DNA of 64,000 nt from Sporothrix humicola (Eukaryota > Ascomycota > Sordariomycetes > Ophiostomatales > Ophiostomataceae): assembly GCA_021396245.1 (NCBI GenBank), contig WNYE01000124.1:1-64000 (forward strand). The letters run 5' to 3'. Position numbers and translations under genes: made by a program. The notes beneath the pieces are model-generated. The model did not search any database. It saw only the letters and a list, made by a program, of their open reading frames with translations, and was not told the DNA's origin. Position 1 is the stretch's first letter, and each line of letters begins with the position of its first letter. This document shows positions 30,692 through 40,399 of this stretch, piece after piece.

Positions 30692-31747
30692 GGTGGCGGT
30701 TTGGGTGGTTGTCTATTTTGTTTATTCGTGTTCTTGTCTGTTTGTAAGATTGTTGGTATCGAATGGCGACAGATGAACAGTAGATGTCAACAACAGATTT
30801 GAACAGTATTGACAATCTCGCCTCCTGGGACGGTACATATATTATCTCTTTTTACACTCTCTAAAGCCACTCTATTCACTTTCTACACTCCGTCCAGACA
30901 TCCATATCGGCAGATTGTCACACCTGTGAAACACGATTAGCACCAGACTCGGAGCTGTATCGAGCTGTTCAGCTCCCACCTGCCCTCGGTAGCGGCCCCG
31001 ATGTGCTACCATGACGTTGCCGAGGGGGCCTCCTAACGTGGAGTTACCCGAGGACGCTACTTGTTTCTGGTGATTTTGGCAATTTTGGGGGCACAATGGA
31101 GTTCAAAGGTCATTCAGGTCGAGAAGATGCGGGGAAAACGGACAATGTTCGAGTCCGGATAGATCAAGAACAAAATGGGCTGGGGAAATTGACTAAACAT
31201 ATCTTTCGTAGAGGGGCATTTACAATGAAAGGTGAAGAAACATCATCGGCACGTGCACGACCCGGTGTTTATTTTGTGCATCTCCCTTTTGTTCTTTTCG
31301 TCGTCTTTTTATGGAACAGTATGTCCCAACCATCGTTTTACTACATCAACGAAGTGTGCAGAGTGTTCCTTCTTTTATTCAATCAAAACCTGAAGGGTGA
31401 TATATGTCGCCGTGTAAGAGATTATCTGCATAAGACGGTATGACAAAGATCCGTCAGTTGCGTTGAAAGCAGGCACCAGAAACCAGCGTGATTTGTGGTG
31501 AAGAATGCCCCGCTAGAAGCACGTCACAATTCACGCCCGTTTTGATTCGAGGCATTCTGAATTTTGGGGATTTAGGGGGCGGGGTGGGAGGCACAGCGCA
31601 CTAGCTCCCTAATTGTGCCGGGGTCCGAACAATGTAAATACATTTAGTCCCCGATCTTTACAACAGTCATTCATCATTCAACGTCAATTGACTGCCAAGT
31701 GACTTCCTTTTTTATTTTATTTTCTAGTTTTTTATACAGACATCATC
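30692..31747. promoter_or_regulatory. divergent promoter of BVMO and hydrolase with three CCTCGG-type sites
   Basis: CCTCGG lies at 30984-30989, CCGAGG at 31020-31025 and CCGAGG at 31048-31053. Three sites thus fall within 70 bp, 293-362 bp upstream of the BVMO start and about 700 bp from the hydrolase start. The hexamer is the published FarA/FarB core in Aspergillus. An open frame at 31096-31443 looks like chance. The stretch near 31565-31590 is G-rich (GGGGATTTAGGGGGCGGGG). Confidence 0.55.
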
Positions 31748-32719
31748 ATGACGCTCAACTACGATGCTGAATATTTCAAGGTGCTGGAGCCGATGCTGCC
31801 GTTCCTCGCCAAACGCCAGGCTCTCACGAAAGACACAGTGGTCCCGACCCGTCCGACGCGCGATGCCGGCGTGGCCGCGCTGATCAACCGGCTGCCTGAC
31901 GGGCCGGATGTCGAGCAGGAATTTCACTACACCGAGGGTGCAGACGGCCACAAAGTGCCAATTCTCGCGGTGACCAAGAAGACTGTGGAGAAAACAAGCC
32001 CCGGCCCCGCGATGCTGCATTTCCACGGCGGCGGCATGGTCCTGGGGACGGCCGAGATGTACTCGCGTCAGCTCCGCATCATCACGAGCCAGACAGGCAT
32101 TCCAATCTTCAGTGTCGATTATCGTTTGGCGCCGGAATACAGCGGCACAACGCTCGTCGACGACGGCTTTGCCGGTCTTCTCTGGCTCCAGAAGAATGCC
32201 GCCCAGTTCAACGTCGACCCTGCACGAATTGCCGTCTTTGGACAGAGTGCAGGCGGTGGCATTGCTGCCGGTGTTGCCTTGATGGCCCGTGATAGAAATG
32301 TGCAGCCGCCTCTGGCGAAGCAGATTCTCGTTTATCCCATGCTGGACGACCGCACGCAGACGGTCAACGAGGCCATTGAGCCCAAGGCGTTCTGGAAGAC
32401 GCGGGACAACATTGTCGCCTGGGAGTGTGTCATTGGCGCCGAAAAGTCGGGCAAGCCGGATGCGGATGTGTCTCCGTACATTGCCCCGGCACGGGCCAAG
32501 AGTCTTGCTGGACTGCCGCCGACGTACATTGACGTTGGCGCTCTGGACATTTTCAGGGACGAGGACGTTGCCTTTGCGACAAGGTTGATTGCTGAAAATG
32601 TGGAGACGGAACTGCACGTTTACGCTGGCATTCCACACGCGTTCGAGGTCATTGCGCCAAACATCTCGGCGACAAAGCAGGCAGACGAAAACAGGCTACA
32701 CGCGTTTACGACATTCTAG
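31748..32719 (+). CDS. HSL-type alpha/beta hydrolase (esterase/lactonase)
   Basis: A 323-aa single-exon protein. The oxyanion-hole HGGG is at 93-96, the nucleophile in GQSAGG is Ser167, the acid is Asp267 (ALDIFRDED) and the base His297 (GIPHAFE). These are in the order and spacing of the hormone-sensitive-lipase family (alpha/beta hydrolase fold 3). There is no signal peptide, so it acts inside the cell. It is a clear paralogue of the hydrolase at 40.4 kb: both carry LAKQIL[VI]YPMLDDRT after the nucleophile. Divergent pairing with a BVMO points to hydrolysis of the BVMO product. Start at 31748 gives a normal N-terminus; atcATGA context is acceptable. Confidence 0.9.
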   Translation: MTLNYDAEYFKVLEPMLPFLAKRQALTKDTVVPTRPTRDAGVAALINRLPDGPDVEQEFHYTEGADGHKVPILAVTKKTVEKTSPGPAMLHFHGGGMVLGTAEMYSRQLRIITSQTGIPIFSVDYRLAPEYSGTTLVDDGFAGLLWLQKNAAQFNVDPARIAVFGQSAGGGIAAGVALMARDRNVQPPLAKQILVYPMLDDRTQTVNEAIEPKAFWKTRDNIVAWECVIGAEKSGKPDADVSPYIAPARAKSLAGLPPTYIDVGALDIFRDEDVAFATRLIAENVETELHVYAGIPHAFEVIAPNISATKQADENRLHAFTTF

Positions 32720-33099
32720 GTAGATGGAACGAGATCATATATTTAATCATGCATTTAATTTGATTTAATTCAACGTTTCTATTTTTCGTGGATTTTTACT
32801 GGATTTTCTTTTCACTTTGTGATTTTATTTCAATTAAATTTTGAATTTCAAATGATTCGCCTAAATATGACATACAAATTTTCATTATTTACATATGAAT
32901 TGATTAACCTCCATGATAAGAAACAAAACACAAACCACACGAATTTGTGAAGACATTAGTAATTATTTCTTGACAATCAAGACATGCGTTGATGTACAGG
33001 CAGGTACCATGCATCTACTTTATTCATCTTTATCATTTATTTGCTAACTGTTTGCTCTGTAAAATTAAAATTCATTTGCAAATCATCCACCCCCAGACA
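32720..33099. terminator. AT-rich convergent 3' region
   Basis: This 380-bp AT-rich spacer lies between the 3' ends of the hydrolase and the second BVMO. It contains several AATAAA-like and T-rich stretches and is expected to hold both polyadenylation regions. No gene is seen. Confidence 0.45.
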
Positions 33100-35031
33100 T
33101 CACTGGATGACAAAGTCGTCGTAGTTGGGCTTGATCACCATCTTGTGGTAGTCGGCCGTGTGCCACGGCGCATTGACGCTCTGCCGTCCCAGCTCGTTGA
33201 CGTAGTACGACGAGCCCTCGGACTCCCAGATCAGCTCCTTGCAGGCGGCGTCCAGGCGGGTCTGGTACTCGTCGTAGACGTCCTTCTTGGTGTCCATGGA
33301 CTTCTTGTCGCTCTCAATCAGGTTGACAATGCACTGGCTGATGTAGCGCATCCAGATCTCGCCCCATGAGTAGAAGGCGCCCGAGCGAGGCTGGTGGTTG
33401 GGGCCGTACAGACTGAAAAAGTTGGGGAAGCCGGGGATGGTCAGGCCCAGGTACGAGCGGGGGCCGTCCTTCTTCCACATGTCCTCCATGGTGACGCCGT
33501 CGCGGCCGACATACTGGCAGGGCCAGAAGTACTTGCTGGTCTTGAAGCCGGTGCCAAGGATGACAACGTCCAATGGCCGCTCGACACCGTCCTCGGTCTT
33601 GAGGCCCGTCTTTGTGAAAGTGTCGATATTTTCGGTGACCAGCTCGACATTGTCACGGCGGAGCGTGTCGTAGAAACCGTTGTCGACGACCAGACGACGA
33701 ACCAAAGGGGCGTAGCTCGGGATCAGCTTCTCCTTGAGGCCCGGCTCGCCCTCGGACTTCTTCTCAATGTACTGAATCAGAGCCTTGCGCACCAGGTCGT
33801 TGCGCTCGTTGATGGTGCCGCCCTTGGCCTGCCACTCGCGGTCAAAGTTCTGCATGTACTGCAGCTGCTGCGTCGTGGTGTGGGCCGAGTAGCAGAACCA
33901 GTTCCAGTAGTAGGGCATGGTGTCAAAGACGTAGCGCACGGCGTCGTCGATCTTGGCCCTGTAGCCCTCCATGTTCATGATCCAGTTGGGCGTCCGCTGG
34001 TAGACGGTCAGTTTGCCAGCCTTGGCGGCGACGGCCGAGGCCAGCTGCGTGCCGGTCGAGCCCGTGCCGAGAAGAGCCACGTTCTTGCCCGTGATGTCGA
34101 CCGAGTGGTCCCACTTGGCCGTGTGGAAGACGGCGCCGCCAAAGTCCTTGAGGCCGGCAATGTCGGGCAGCTTGGGCGTAGAGAAGAGACCCGAGCCACT
34201 GACGACGGCGTTGGCGCGCACAACGTCCACCTTGCCGTCGGCATTCTTGATCTCCAGCTCCCACTCGCTGTCGGCCTCCTTCCAGACACAGCTGACCACC
34301 TCGCGGTTGAACTTGAAGCGGTCGCGGAGGCTGAACTTCTCGACAACATAAGCCAGGTATTTCTGGGTCTCGCCGGCCGTGGCAAAGTACTCGGACCAGG
34401 GGTAGCCCTTGATGAACTTGAACTGGAACAGGAAGCTGGAGACGTCCACACGGGCGTCGGGATACGTGTTCAGCAGCCACGTGCCGCCGACGTCGTGCTG
34501 CCGCTCAATCACCTCAAAGTTGATGCCGAGCCGCGAAAACTGCACGGCCGCCGCAATGCCGCTGATGCCGCCGCCAATGACCACCACCTTGAACTTGTCA
34601 ATGACGCTCTGGGCCGGCTTCTTGCCCTCGGTCCAGTATGTGCTGCGCGGGAACTCGGTAAACGCCAGCTCCTCGTAGTCGTACTCAAACTCGCGGTCGT
34701 CGACTGGCTCGTCGCCAAAGACGTTGACCAGCTTGCGCGTCTCCTCCTTGTTGGGCGGTGGTGGCATCGGGTCGCTGGCCTTGCGCTTCCGGAGGTAGTT
34801 GAACGCCTTTTCCTTGAGGGCCGGCGTGTCTTCCTCTGACAGGACATGTGTGTACATGGCACCGCCACGCACGGCATGGCGCCGCGTCTTCATCTTGGCC
34901 AGGTCCTCATCACCCGTGACTTGTAGCAGAGCGAGGCGGAGGGCATTGAGGTTGGACTTGTTAATGGCCGAGCGGATGAACTCATCCGTCACCGGCGCCG
35001 TCGTGTCGGCAGGGGCATTGATGGAACCCAT
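33100..35031 (-). CDS. type I Baeyer-Villiger monooxygenase with long N-terminal domain
   Basis: I start at 35031 (MGSINAPAD), giving 643 aa. The frame is open for 33 codons further, but that segment is promoter-like, and the other BVMO also starts MGS. Residues 1-145 form a charged helical front domain (LRLALLQVTGDEDLAKM). Then come FAD motif GGGISG at 153-158, VGGTWLLNTYPDARVD at 181-196, BVMO fingerprint FGGAVFHTAKWD at 297-308 and NADPH motif GTGSTG at 322-327. A front domain of about 140 residues in a protein of about 640 aa matches the 4-hydroxyacetophenone monooxygenase (HAPMO) type, which oxidises aryl or alkyl ketones. The actual substrate is unknown. It is divergent in sequence from the BVMO at 28.8-30.7 kb, so the two probably serve different steps. 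CCTCGG lies 248 bp upstream. Confidence 0.92.
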   Translation of the reverse strand: MGSINAPADTTAPVTDEFIRSAINKSNLNALRLALLQVTGDEDLAKMKTRRHAVRGGAMYTHVLSEEDTPALKEKAFNYLRKRKASDPMPPPPNKEETRKLVNVFGDEPVDDREFEYDYEELAFTEFPRSTYWTEGKKPAQSVIDKFKVVVIGGGISGIAAAVQFSRLGINFEVIERQHDVGGTWLLNTYPDARVDVSSFLFQFKFIKGYPWSEYFATAGETQKYLAYVVEKFSLRDRFKFNREVVSCVWKEADSEWELEIKNADGKVDVVRANAVVSGSGLFSTPKLPDIAGLKDFGGAVFHTAKWDHSVDITGKNVALLGTGSTGTQLASAVAAKAGKLTVYQRTPNWIMNMEGYRAKIDDAVRYVFDTMPYYWNWFCYSAHTTTQQLQYMQNFDREWQAKGGTINERNDLVRKALIQYIEKKSEGEPGLKEKLIPSYAPLVRRLVVDNGFYDTLRRDNVELVTENIDTFTKTGLKTEDGVERPLDVVILGTGFKTSKYFWPCQYVGRDGVTMEDMWKKDGPRSYLGLTIPGFPNFFSLYGPNHQPRSGAFYSWGEIWMRYISQCIVNLIESDKKSMDTKKDVYDEYQTRLDAACKELIWESEGSSYYVNELGRQSVNAPWHTADYHKMVIKPNYDDFVIQ

Positions 35032-36672
35032 GATGTGTGGTGGGTTGTTGTGGATGGCTGCAATAATCAAACAGAACGTGGATGTAAAAGTGTAAGGTTG
35101 GAGAGCTGTGGTTACTCCGTTTGTTGACAATGTTGATTATATCGGAGATGCTCTATTTTATTTGATTTTCAGGTGCCCCTTCTCGCGTTCGCGCTTTACA
35201 ACAGTCCGCCTACGATTTTCATTTTAGATCATAAATAGACTCTCTCTGAGCAATTGCGTTGTCTGTATCATGACGCTACCTCGGGCCGGCGATCAATACC
35301 ATTTCGAAGAGACCGAATTGGTGCATTTTGGTGTATTTGGAGGGACGGAGAGGGACAACGAGAAACGCGCTAAAATGTTCCTGCTAGGTGTAAGTGGTGA
35401 GGTGTCAAAGACAACAAACAGTAGCCAAGAGACACACCTCAAACTGTCATCAGCCCAAAGCAATAAAAGAATAAAATAAATCGCGACACAAAAAAGACGA
35501 TAAAGAATCAAATGACAAATGGGCACACTCCCATCGAACCATGTTCACCCCAGAATGTTCACCCCAGAAAAAGGCAGCTCGATTCCTTCAGTGGAGGTGA
35601 TGCCCCAGACTGCCCCAGTGTAGCCTAAGAACCTTAGAACCTAACCGAGGCGTGCTCCCTCCACTGTAAGTACAGTCTTTGTTAGCACCCTCGGCTTCAT
35701 TATTCCAACGAGCATAAATACCGTTGATAAAAATGAACACGGTATATGGTCTGATAATGGGGGAAATAGTACACATATTGCACGATTTTTATGAATATCG
35801 ACGGATTCTGAACGTCCCGTGAACAATGGCTCGACGAAGTGGCTTGAAATATTCTGTGACTTGAGGTTATGAAAATGAGAGGCACAAACCACTGGCCGTA
35901 ATGTCTAAATTAGGCACAACATAACACTTCCACCATTACCAAAAACAACCAAATAGACAATCAAGGCCGGCTCATGCACCGACCGCTTCTGGCCACACCG
36001 GGACACTGGAGATGGAACAGTTCTGGAGACATCCCATAACATGATTGTGTCCCGGTCGATGCATTTGACTTCTCCCATAGAGCTCAAAGATGCGACGTTG
36101 TGACATACACAGAAGCCCAGTCTTCAGGGACCATTTTCTTGGACATATGGTGTAAACCTGTGCTCACAAAGCTAACCCCGCGGCCACCCTTTTCTACTTT
36201 TACACGGCGGAGGGTTTGTTCTGGGGTCACCGGCCAGCCACCGAAAACTAGCGGCACAGTGGGCCAACTTACACTCGGACAACTGATATCCTCCAAGGCG
36301 ATGCATGAACTTAAGAAGAGAGTGGACGGGGGCGGGGGGTTTGTCAAGGAGGCTAGGCTAGAGACTACCAAGGATACACAGTATGCATCCCTTGTGGATT
36401 TAATTTCTGGCAAAGTTAAGTAAGTACATCTCAAGTTCAGGAGTTCAGGCTGCAACCTTTCTCAGCAGCAGGTCACGTTGGTTGCATAATCTTTTATTGG
36501 CAAAGCAATGAGTGCGTATTATGTGAAATGCTTATTTTTACTAAAGATAACATATACATTCTTATTGTACTGTATATATAGCAGTAAAACAATTTTTATG
36601 TGCAACATAAGAGACCATATGGGCTGATGCTATCTATTTGATCTGAATCGACTACCTACAACACCTAATGTC
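35032..36672. promoter_or_regulatory. upstream region of BVMO 2 and 3' region of the kinase gene, with CCTCGG and CCCCAG sites
   Basis: CCTCGG-type hexamers occur at 35279-35284, 35645-35650 and 35689-35694. Four CCCCAG boxes (35548, 35562, 35603, 35613) lie within 71 bp; the first two are part of a tandem gttcaccccaga repeat. CCCCAG is the complement of CTGGGG, which fits the CreA/Mig1 SYGGRG consensus. The rest, to 36672, includes the 3' end of the minus-strand kinase gene. Open frames at 35270-35479 and 36100-36423 look like chance. Confidence 0.5.
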
Positions 36673-38007
36673 TTACATTTTGTGACGAGCGCCCTGTGCC
36701 TCGACCTCCTTAGCCGTTCTAACACGTTTCAAGGCTGCATCGAGCGACGTCTTGGTCTTGGAGAAGTAGCGGTGGCTGAACTCACTGCTGGCCTGGCCGC
36801 TGATGGTTCTCGCCTGGATGCCGTGGCTGATGGTGCCGCTGCGAATGTACTGGAAAATGGCGCCAATCTGCCAGTCTCTGCCGCCGCCGTCTTTGCGCAG
36901 GTCGAAGCCGACGTTTTCAGCGTAGCGGTCTAGCAGCTCGTCCGGGTTGGGCATGCCGCTCTTGGCACGGTTTTCGGGGCGGTAGGGCGATGCACTGATC
37001 TTGGGGTCAGATTCTGTGGCAGTGGCCACCTTGATGTAGTCGTCAAAGAAGGGGCTCGTGAAGAAAATGACGTCCATTAGCGGGTGGCCAATTGTTGACA
37101 ATTCCCAATCCAGAATGGCAATGACTCGCGGCTCGGTCGGGTGCAGGATCAGGTTGTCAAACTTGAAGTCGCCGTGGACAATCGACGAACGCTCGCCTGG
37201 GAGATGGCCGCGGATGTAGTCCATGACCTCGTCGTACTTTTCGTGCGCACGACCGAGCGGCTTGCCGGTCTTGATGTCTTTGACTTGCGCCTGCTGGGCC
37301 TCGATACGGCTCCACGTGTTGCAGTGGCGGGCATAGAAGCCGTTCTTCTTTCCGTAGCCCTGCAGTCCGATGGCATCTGGGTCGAGAGAATGCAGCCACG
37401 CCAACGTGTCGACGGCAGAGAGCCATCTAAGTTACAGGGTTAGCTATGTTTCTTCACCTTTCATTGTCTCTGATTTCAACTCACGCTTTCCGTCTGTCTT
37501 CTGGTGACAGTTCAGGCATGTCGACATCGGTAATGATCCGACCCTTGACGAACTGCATGATCTGTGGAGGTGTTAAAAATGAAAGGAAGCTCTCACATTA
37601 CGGCATAACTCACGTAAAACTGCGTTCCAATGATGGACGTGTCCATGCAAAGGACATAGACTTTGGGTACTGGGAATCCCTCCACCGAGCCCAGCGCCTG
37701 GAGGACTTTGAATTCTCTGTCGATTCGATGCGCCACAGGGCTAATGGCCACTCCATCTGGCTTCTTTCTGAGCACGAATCTTGTTCCTCTATCCAGGTAC
37801 GAAAATTAGTATGGAATTCTGTGATCATTCTGAATGTCACAGGGCAACTCACGCAGCATCGTCAACAAAGTATGTAGGATTGCTCTGGCCATAGCCAATC
37901 TTTGTCGTGACAACAGGAAGCTTCAAGCCCGGGATCGTGCCTGACCGTTCAAGATATCTCCCAAGCGCACCATCGTCTAGATTGTGACGGGTTGTCGAGG
38001 GTGCCAT
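36673..38007 (-). CDS. ACAD10/11-type APH-fold kinase, candidate 4-hydroxyacyl-CoA kinase
   Basis: I read complement(join(36673..37426, 37485..37561, 37614..37788, 37853..38007)), all GT-AG, product 386 aa. Residues about 20-60 hold [27 protein letters not shown], split here over the first intron, with the ATP-site Lys in the LRKK strand. FPVPKVYV follows, then the catalytic loop HGDFKFDN at 220-227 and the metal ligand in ILDWELST (Asp242). This combination is specific to the kinase domain fused to acyl-CoA dehydrogenase in animal ACAD10/11 and to bacterial LvaA, which phosphorylates the 4-hydroxyl of acyl-CoAs. The gene diverges from an acyl-CoA dehydrogenase across 524 bp with a CCGAGG in the middle: the two halves of ACAD10/11 as separate neighbours. 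The C-terminus HKM is a weak PTS1 look-alike. Specificity is inferred, not shown. Confidence 0.85.
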
Positions 38008-38531
38008 ATTGAGGGCGAATGTGGTGATAAGGAAGAGGTGAGACAGCGGCGTAACAAAGAAACAAGTGCACCTCAATCAATGAGATCGAAAGACCTGTCG
38101 TGATTTAAACGTGCAACGATCGGCTTGAGTCGGTTGATATGCAATATCAAATCACGACGATAAATGATTGAACCGATAGATGCCAACAAAAATTAAAAGA
38201 GACTGAGCTCCAGCTCCAGCATGCATGGTGACTAAGATCGGTAGGCACACTTGCCGCGCCCGTGGTGTTGATGGCCGAGGTCCTCGCTCGGCCACTTACA
38301 CGGAAAGCGGGTCTAATCCTCCAACCAACCAATCAAATCGCCAAATTGACACCAGACTTGGCAACATCATGTCTCCACGAGACTCCAACCCCCAAGGACT
38401 CCAACCAACTCCAAAAGAAAATATGAAATAAAAGCAACAAGGTCGGTGAGATACATCAAGCTCAACATCATCAAAGGTCCACATCCTCTACAGCTCGACA
38501 CCAGTCCAACATACTGCCACCCGCTCTCAAT
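38008..38531. promoter_or_regulatory. divergent kinase/acyl-CoA dehydrogenase promoter
   Basis: A CCGAGG at 38275-38280 lies almost exactly midway: 268 bp from the kinase start and 252 bp from the dehydrogenase start. One shared site could drive both genes. No gene is present. Confidence 0.55.
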
Positions 38532-39905
38532 ATGAATTTCGAGCTCCCAGAGGACGTGCAGGGCTTTCTGGCCCGGATCGACAAGTTTATCAACGACACG
38601 ATCCTGCCGCTGCAGCACAAGGACGACAACAACCGCTTCTTCGACTACCGCCGCGAGGCGTCGCGTACCGACTGGGACAACAATGGCCTACCCAACAAAG
38701 ACTGGGAGGTGCTTCTGCGCAAGACCAAGAACCTGGCCAACGAGGCCGGCTTCTACAGCTTTGCCGTGCCTCCCGAGTACGGCGGTTCCGGTAGCAAGTC
38801 GCTGAACCTGCACATGTGCGCCGTGCGCTACCACCTGACGTCTCATCCTGTCTATGGCGGCGGCGTCAGCTTGGCCAACGACCTGCAGAGCGAGCACAGC
38901 ATCGTGGGCAACATTCCGTTCATTATCCTGATTTACCATTACGGCACGCAGGAGCAGAAGGACACTCTGATCCCGGCGGCCATCCGTGGCGAGTGCAAGG
39001 CCACCTTTGGTCTTACGGAAATCAACCACGGCTCTGATGCCACGCACATGGAGACGACAGCCAAGCAGATCACGCTGCCCAACGGCGACCCTGGCTACGA
39101 GATCGAGGGCAATAAGAAGTGGCAGTCGGGCATGCACCACGCCAAGTTCCTGACCATCTTTGCGCGGACATCGGGCAAGGCTGGCGATGCACGTGGCATT
39201 ACTGCGTTTTTGGTTCCCAGAGAGACACCCGGCGTCGAGGTTCTGTCTTACGAATGGACACTGAACATGCCGACGGATCACGCTACTGTCCTCCTCAAAA
39301 AAGTCCGTGTTCCGGCATCGGCAGTCTTGGGTCCTGTCGAGAACGGCCTGGCTATTGCCCAGTCCTTCACACACGAGAACCGCATCCGTCAGGCAGCCGC
39401 AAGCTGTGGTGCTGCTCGTTACTGCATCGACCGCAGCGTCGAGTATGCCAACCGCCGCATGGTCTTTGGCAAGCCGCTCTCGAAAAACCAGGCCATCCAG
39501 TGGCCGCTGGTCGAGCTGTCGACGCAGGCCGAGATGCTGCGTCTGTTGATTTTGCGTACAGCCGTCGAGATGGACAAGGTCGATGCTGAGGCCAAGTCTG
39601 CCGGCCAGCCGCCATGGGTCGCCATTGAGAAGCGTCTGGGCCACAAGATCGGCATGTGCAATTATTACGCTGCCCGTCTGGCCTGTCAGGCGGCCGACCG
39701 CGCCATGCAGATTCACGGCGGCGACGGCTACTCGAGACACTATCCCTTTGAGCACATTTGGCGCCATTTCCGCCGCTACCGGATTACAGAGGGTAGCGAG
39801 GAAGTCCAGATCCGCAAGGTGGCCGCCTACCTGTTTGGTTACAAGAACACGGGCGAGAACGTCAAGGCAGCAGCTAAAAAGTCACAGCTGGATGGCAAGT
39901 TGTAG
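38532..39905 (+). CDS. ACAD10/11-like acyl-CoA dehydrogenase
   Basis: A 457-aa single-exon flavoprotein. The FAD/substrate loop FGLTEINHGSDATHMET is at about 165-181 and corresponds to the ACAD10/11 form with SDAT; KKWQSGMHHAKF follows. The C-terminal FAD contact QIHGGDGYSRHYPFEHIWR is present. Residue Glu420 (RITEGSEEVQ) sits where classical acyl-CoA dehydrogenases carry the catalytic base; from memory, mammalian ACAD10/11 have an Asp-Gly-Pro sequence there. It may therefore dehydrogenate normally, act on 4-phosphoacyl-CoA as LvaC does, or both. The C-terminus GKL resembles a minor PTS1 variant. It is divergently paired with the ACAD10/11-type kinase. Confidence 0.9.
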   Translation: MNFELPEDVQGFLARIDKFINDTILPLQHKDDNNRFFDYRREASRTDWDNNGLPNKDWEVLLRKTKNLANEAGFYSFAVPPEYGGSGSKSLNLHMCAVRYHLTSHPVYGGGVSLANDLQSEHSIVGNIPFIILIYHYGTQEQKDTLIPAAIRGECKATFGLTEINHGSDATHMETTAKQITLPNGDPGYEIEGNKKWQSGMHHAKFLTIFARTSGKAGDARGITAFLVPRETPGVEVLSYEWTLNMPTDHATVLLKKVRVPASAVLGPVENGLAIAQSFTHENRIRQAAASCGAARYCIDRSVEYANRRMVFGKPLSKNQAIQWPLVELSTQAEMLRLLILRTAVEMDKVDAEAKSAGQPPWVAIEKRLGHKIGMCNYYAARLACQAADRAMQIHGGDGYSRHYPFEHIWRHFRRYRITEGSEEVQIRKVAAYLFGYKNTGENVKAAAKKSQLDGKL

Positions 39906-40399
39906 AGGTGGAGGCGCTGTAGAGAAAAAAATGGCCGCTGTATTTTAGTCTATCTAGCCGTGCGAATCCTTTCATAGCTTTCATTTGGTCGTTTAGGTAG
40001 TATTTCATTTTAGTCTGTCTTCCACAATACGCACTTTCCGATTCATTACAAAATGACTGACTGAACATGCCATCGTCATTTTTGAGTTCACAATAAGTCC
40101 TCCTGAACCGTGTCAAATGATGCGAGAAAAATCGAAAGTGTGTGTGCTACAAATGCTAGGATAGCTGCTGTGGAGTGGTTTGGTTCCCCAGAAACCCCAG
40201 ACGCCGAGGGGCATTTCACCCCAAAATTCGGGCCTCGGGCGGTGGCATGCTGGGAACCCCCCAAAGACAGCGCTAATGCATCGACAGAAGAAAGATATGG
40301 ATGTAAAGGGCCGTGACGACAATGGCATCTAAAGTTCACGATTCAAAACATTTGTGAAATCTTTTTCTTAACAATATCGTTATAGCTCACCACACTACA
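39906..40399. promoter_or_regulatory. promoter of the second hydrolase with composite CCCCAG/CCGAGG block
   Basis: Within 53 bp lie CCCCAG at 40186-40191 and 40195-40200, CCGAGG at 40204-40209 and CCTCGG at 40233-40238, all 160-215 bp before the start codon. This is the tightest combination of the two motif types in the window. No gene is present. Confidence 0.55.

Noticed and set aside
31096..31443. 115-codon open frame in the divergent BVMO/hydrolase promoter
   Set aside because: It overlaps the CCTCGG promoter region and has no domain content.
33394..34839. 481-codon plus-strand open frame
   Set aside because: Antisense shadow of the second BVMO, Leu/Val-rich without family signature.
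35032..35130. 33-codon extension of the second BVMO
   Set aside because: It has no similarity to a BVMO start, and the paralogous enzyme also begins MGS.
36100..36423. 107-codon open frame between BVMO 2 and the kinase
   Set aside because: No recognisable domain, and it overlaps a minus-strand frame of similar size; likely chance.
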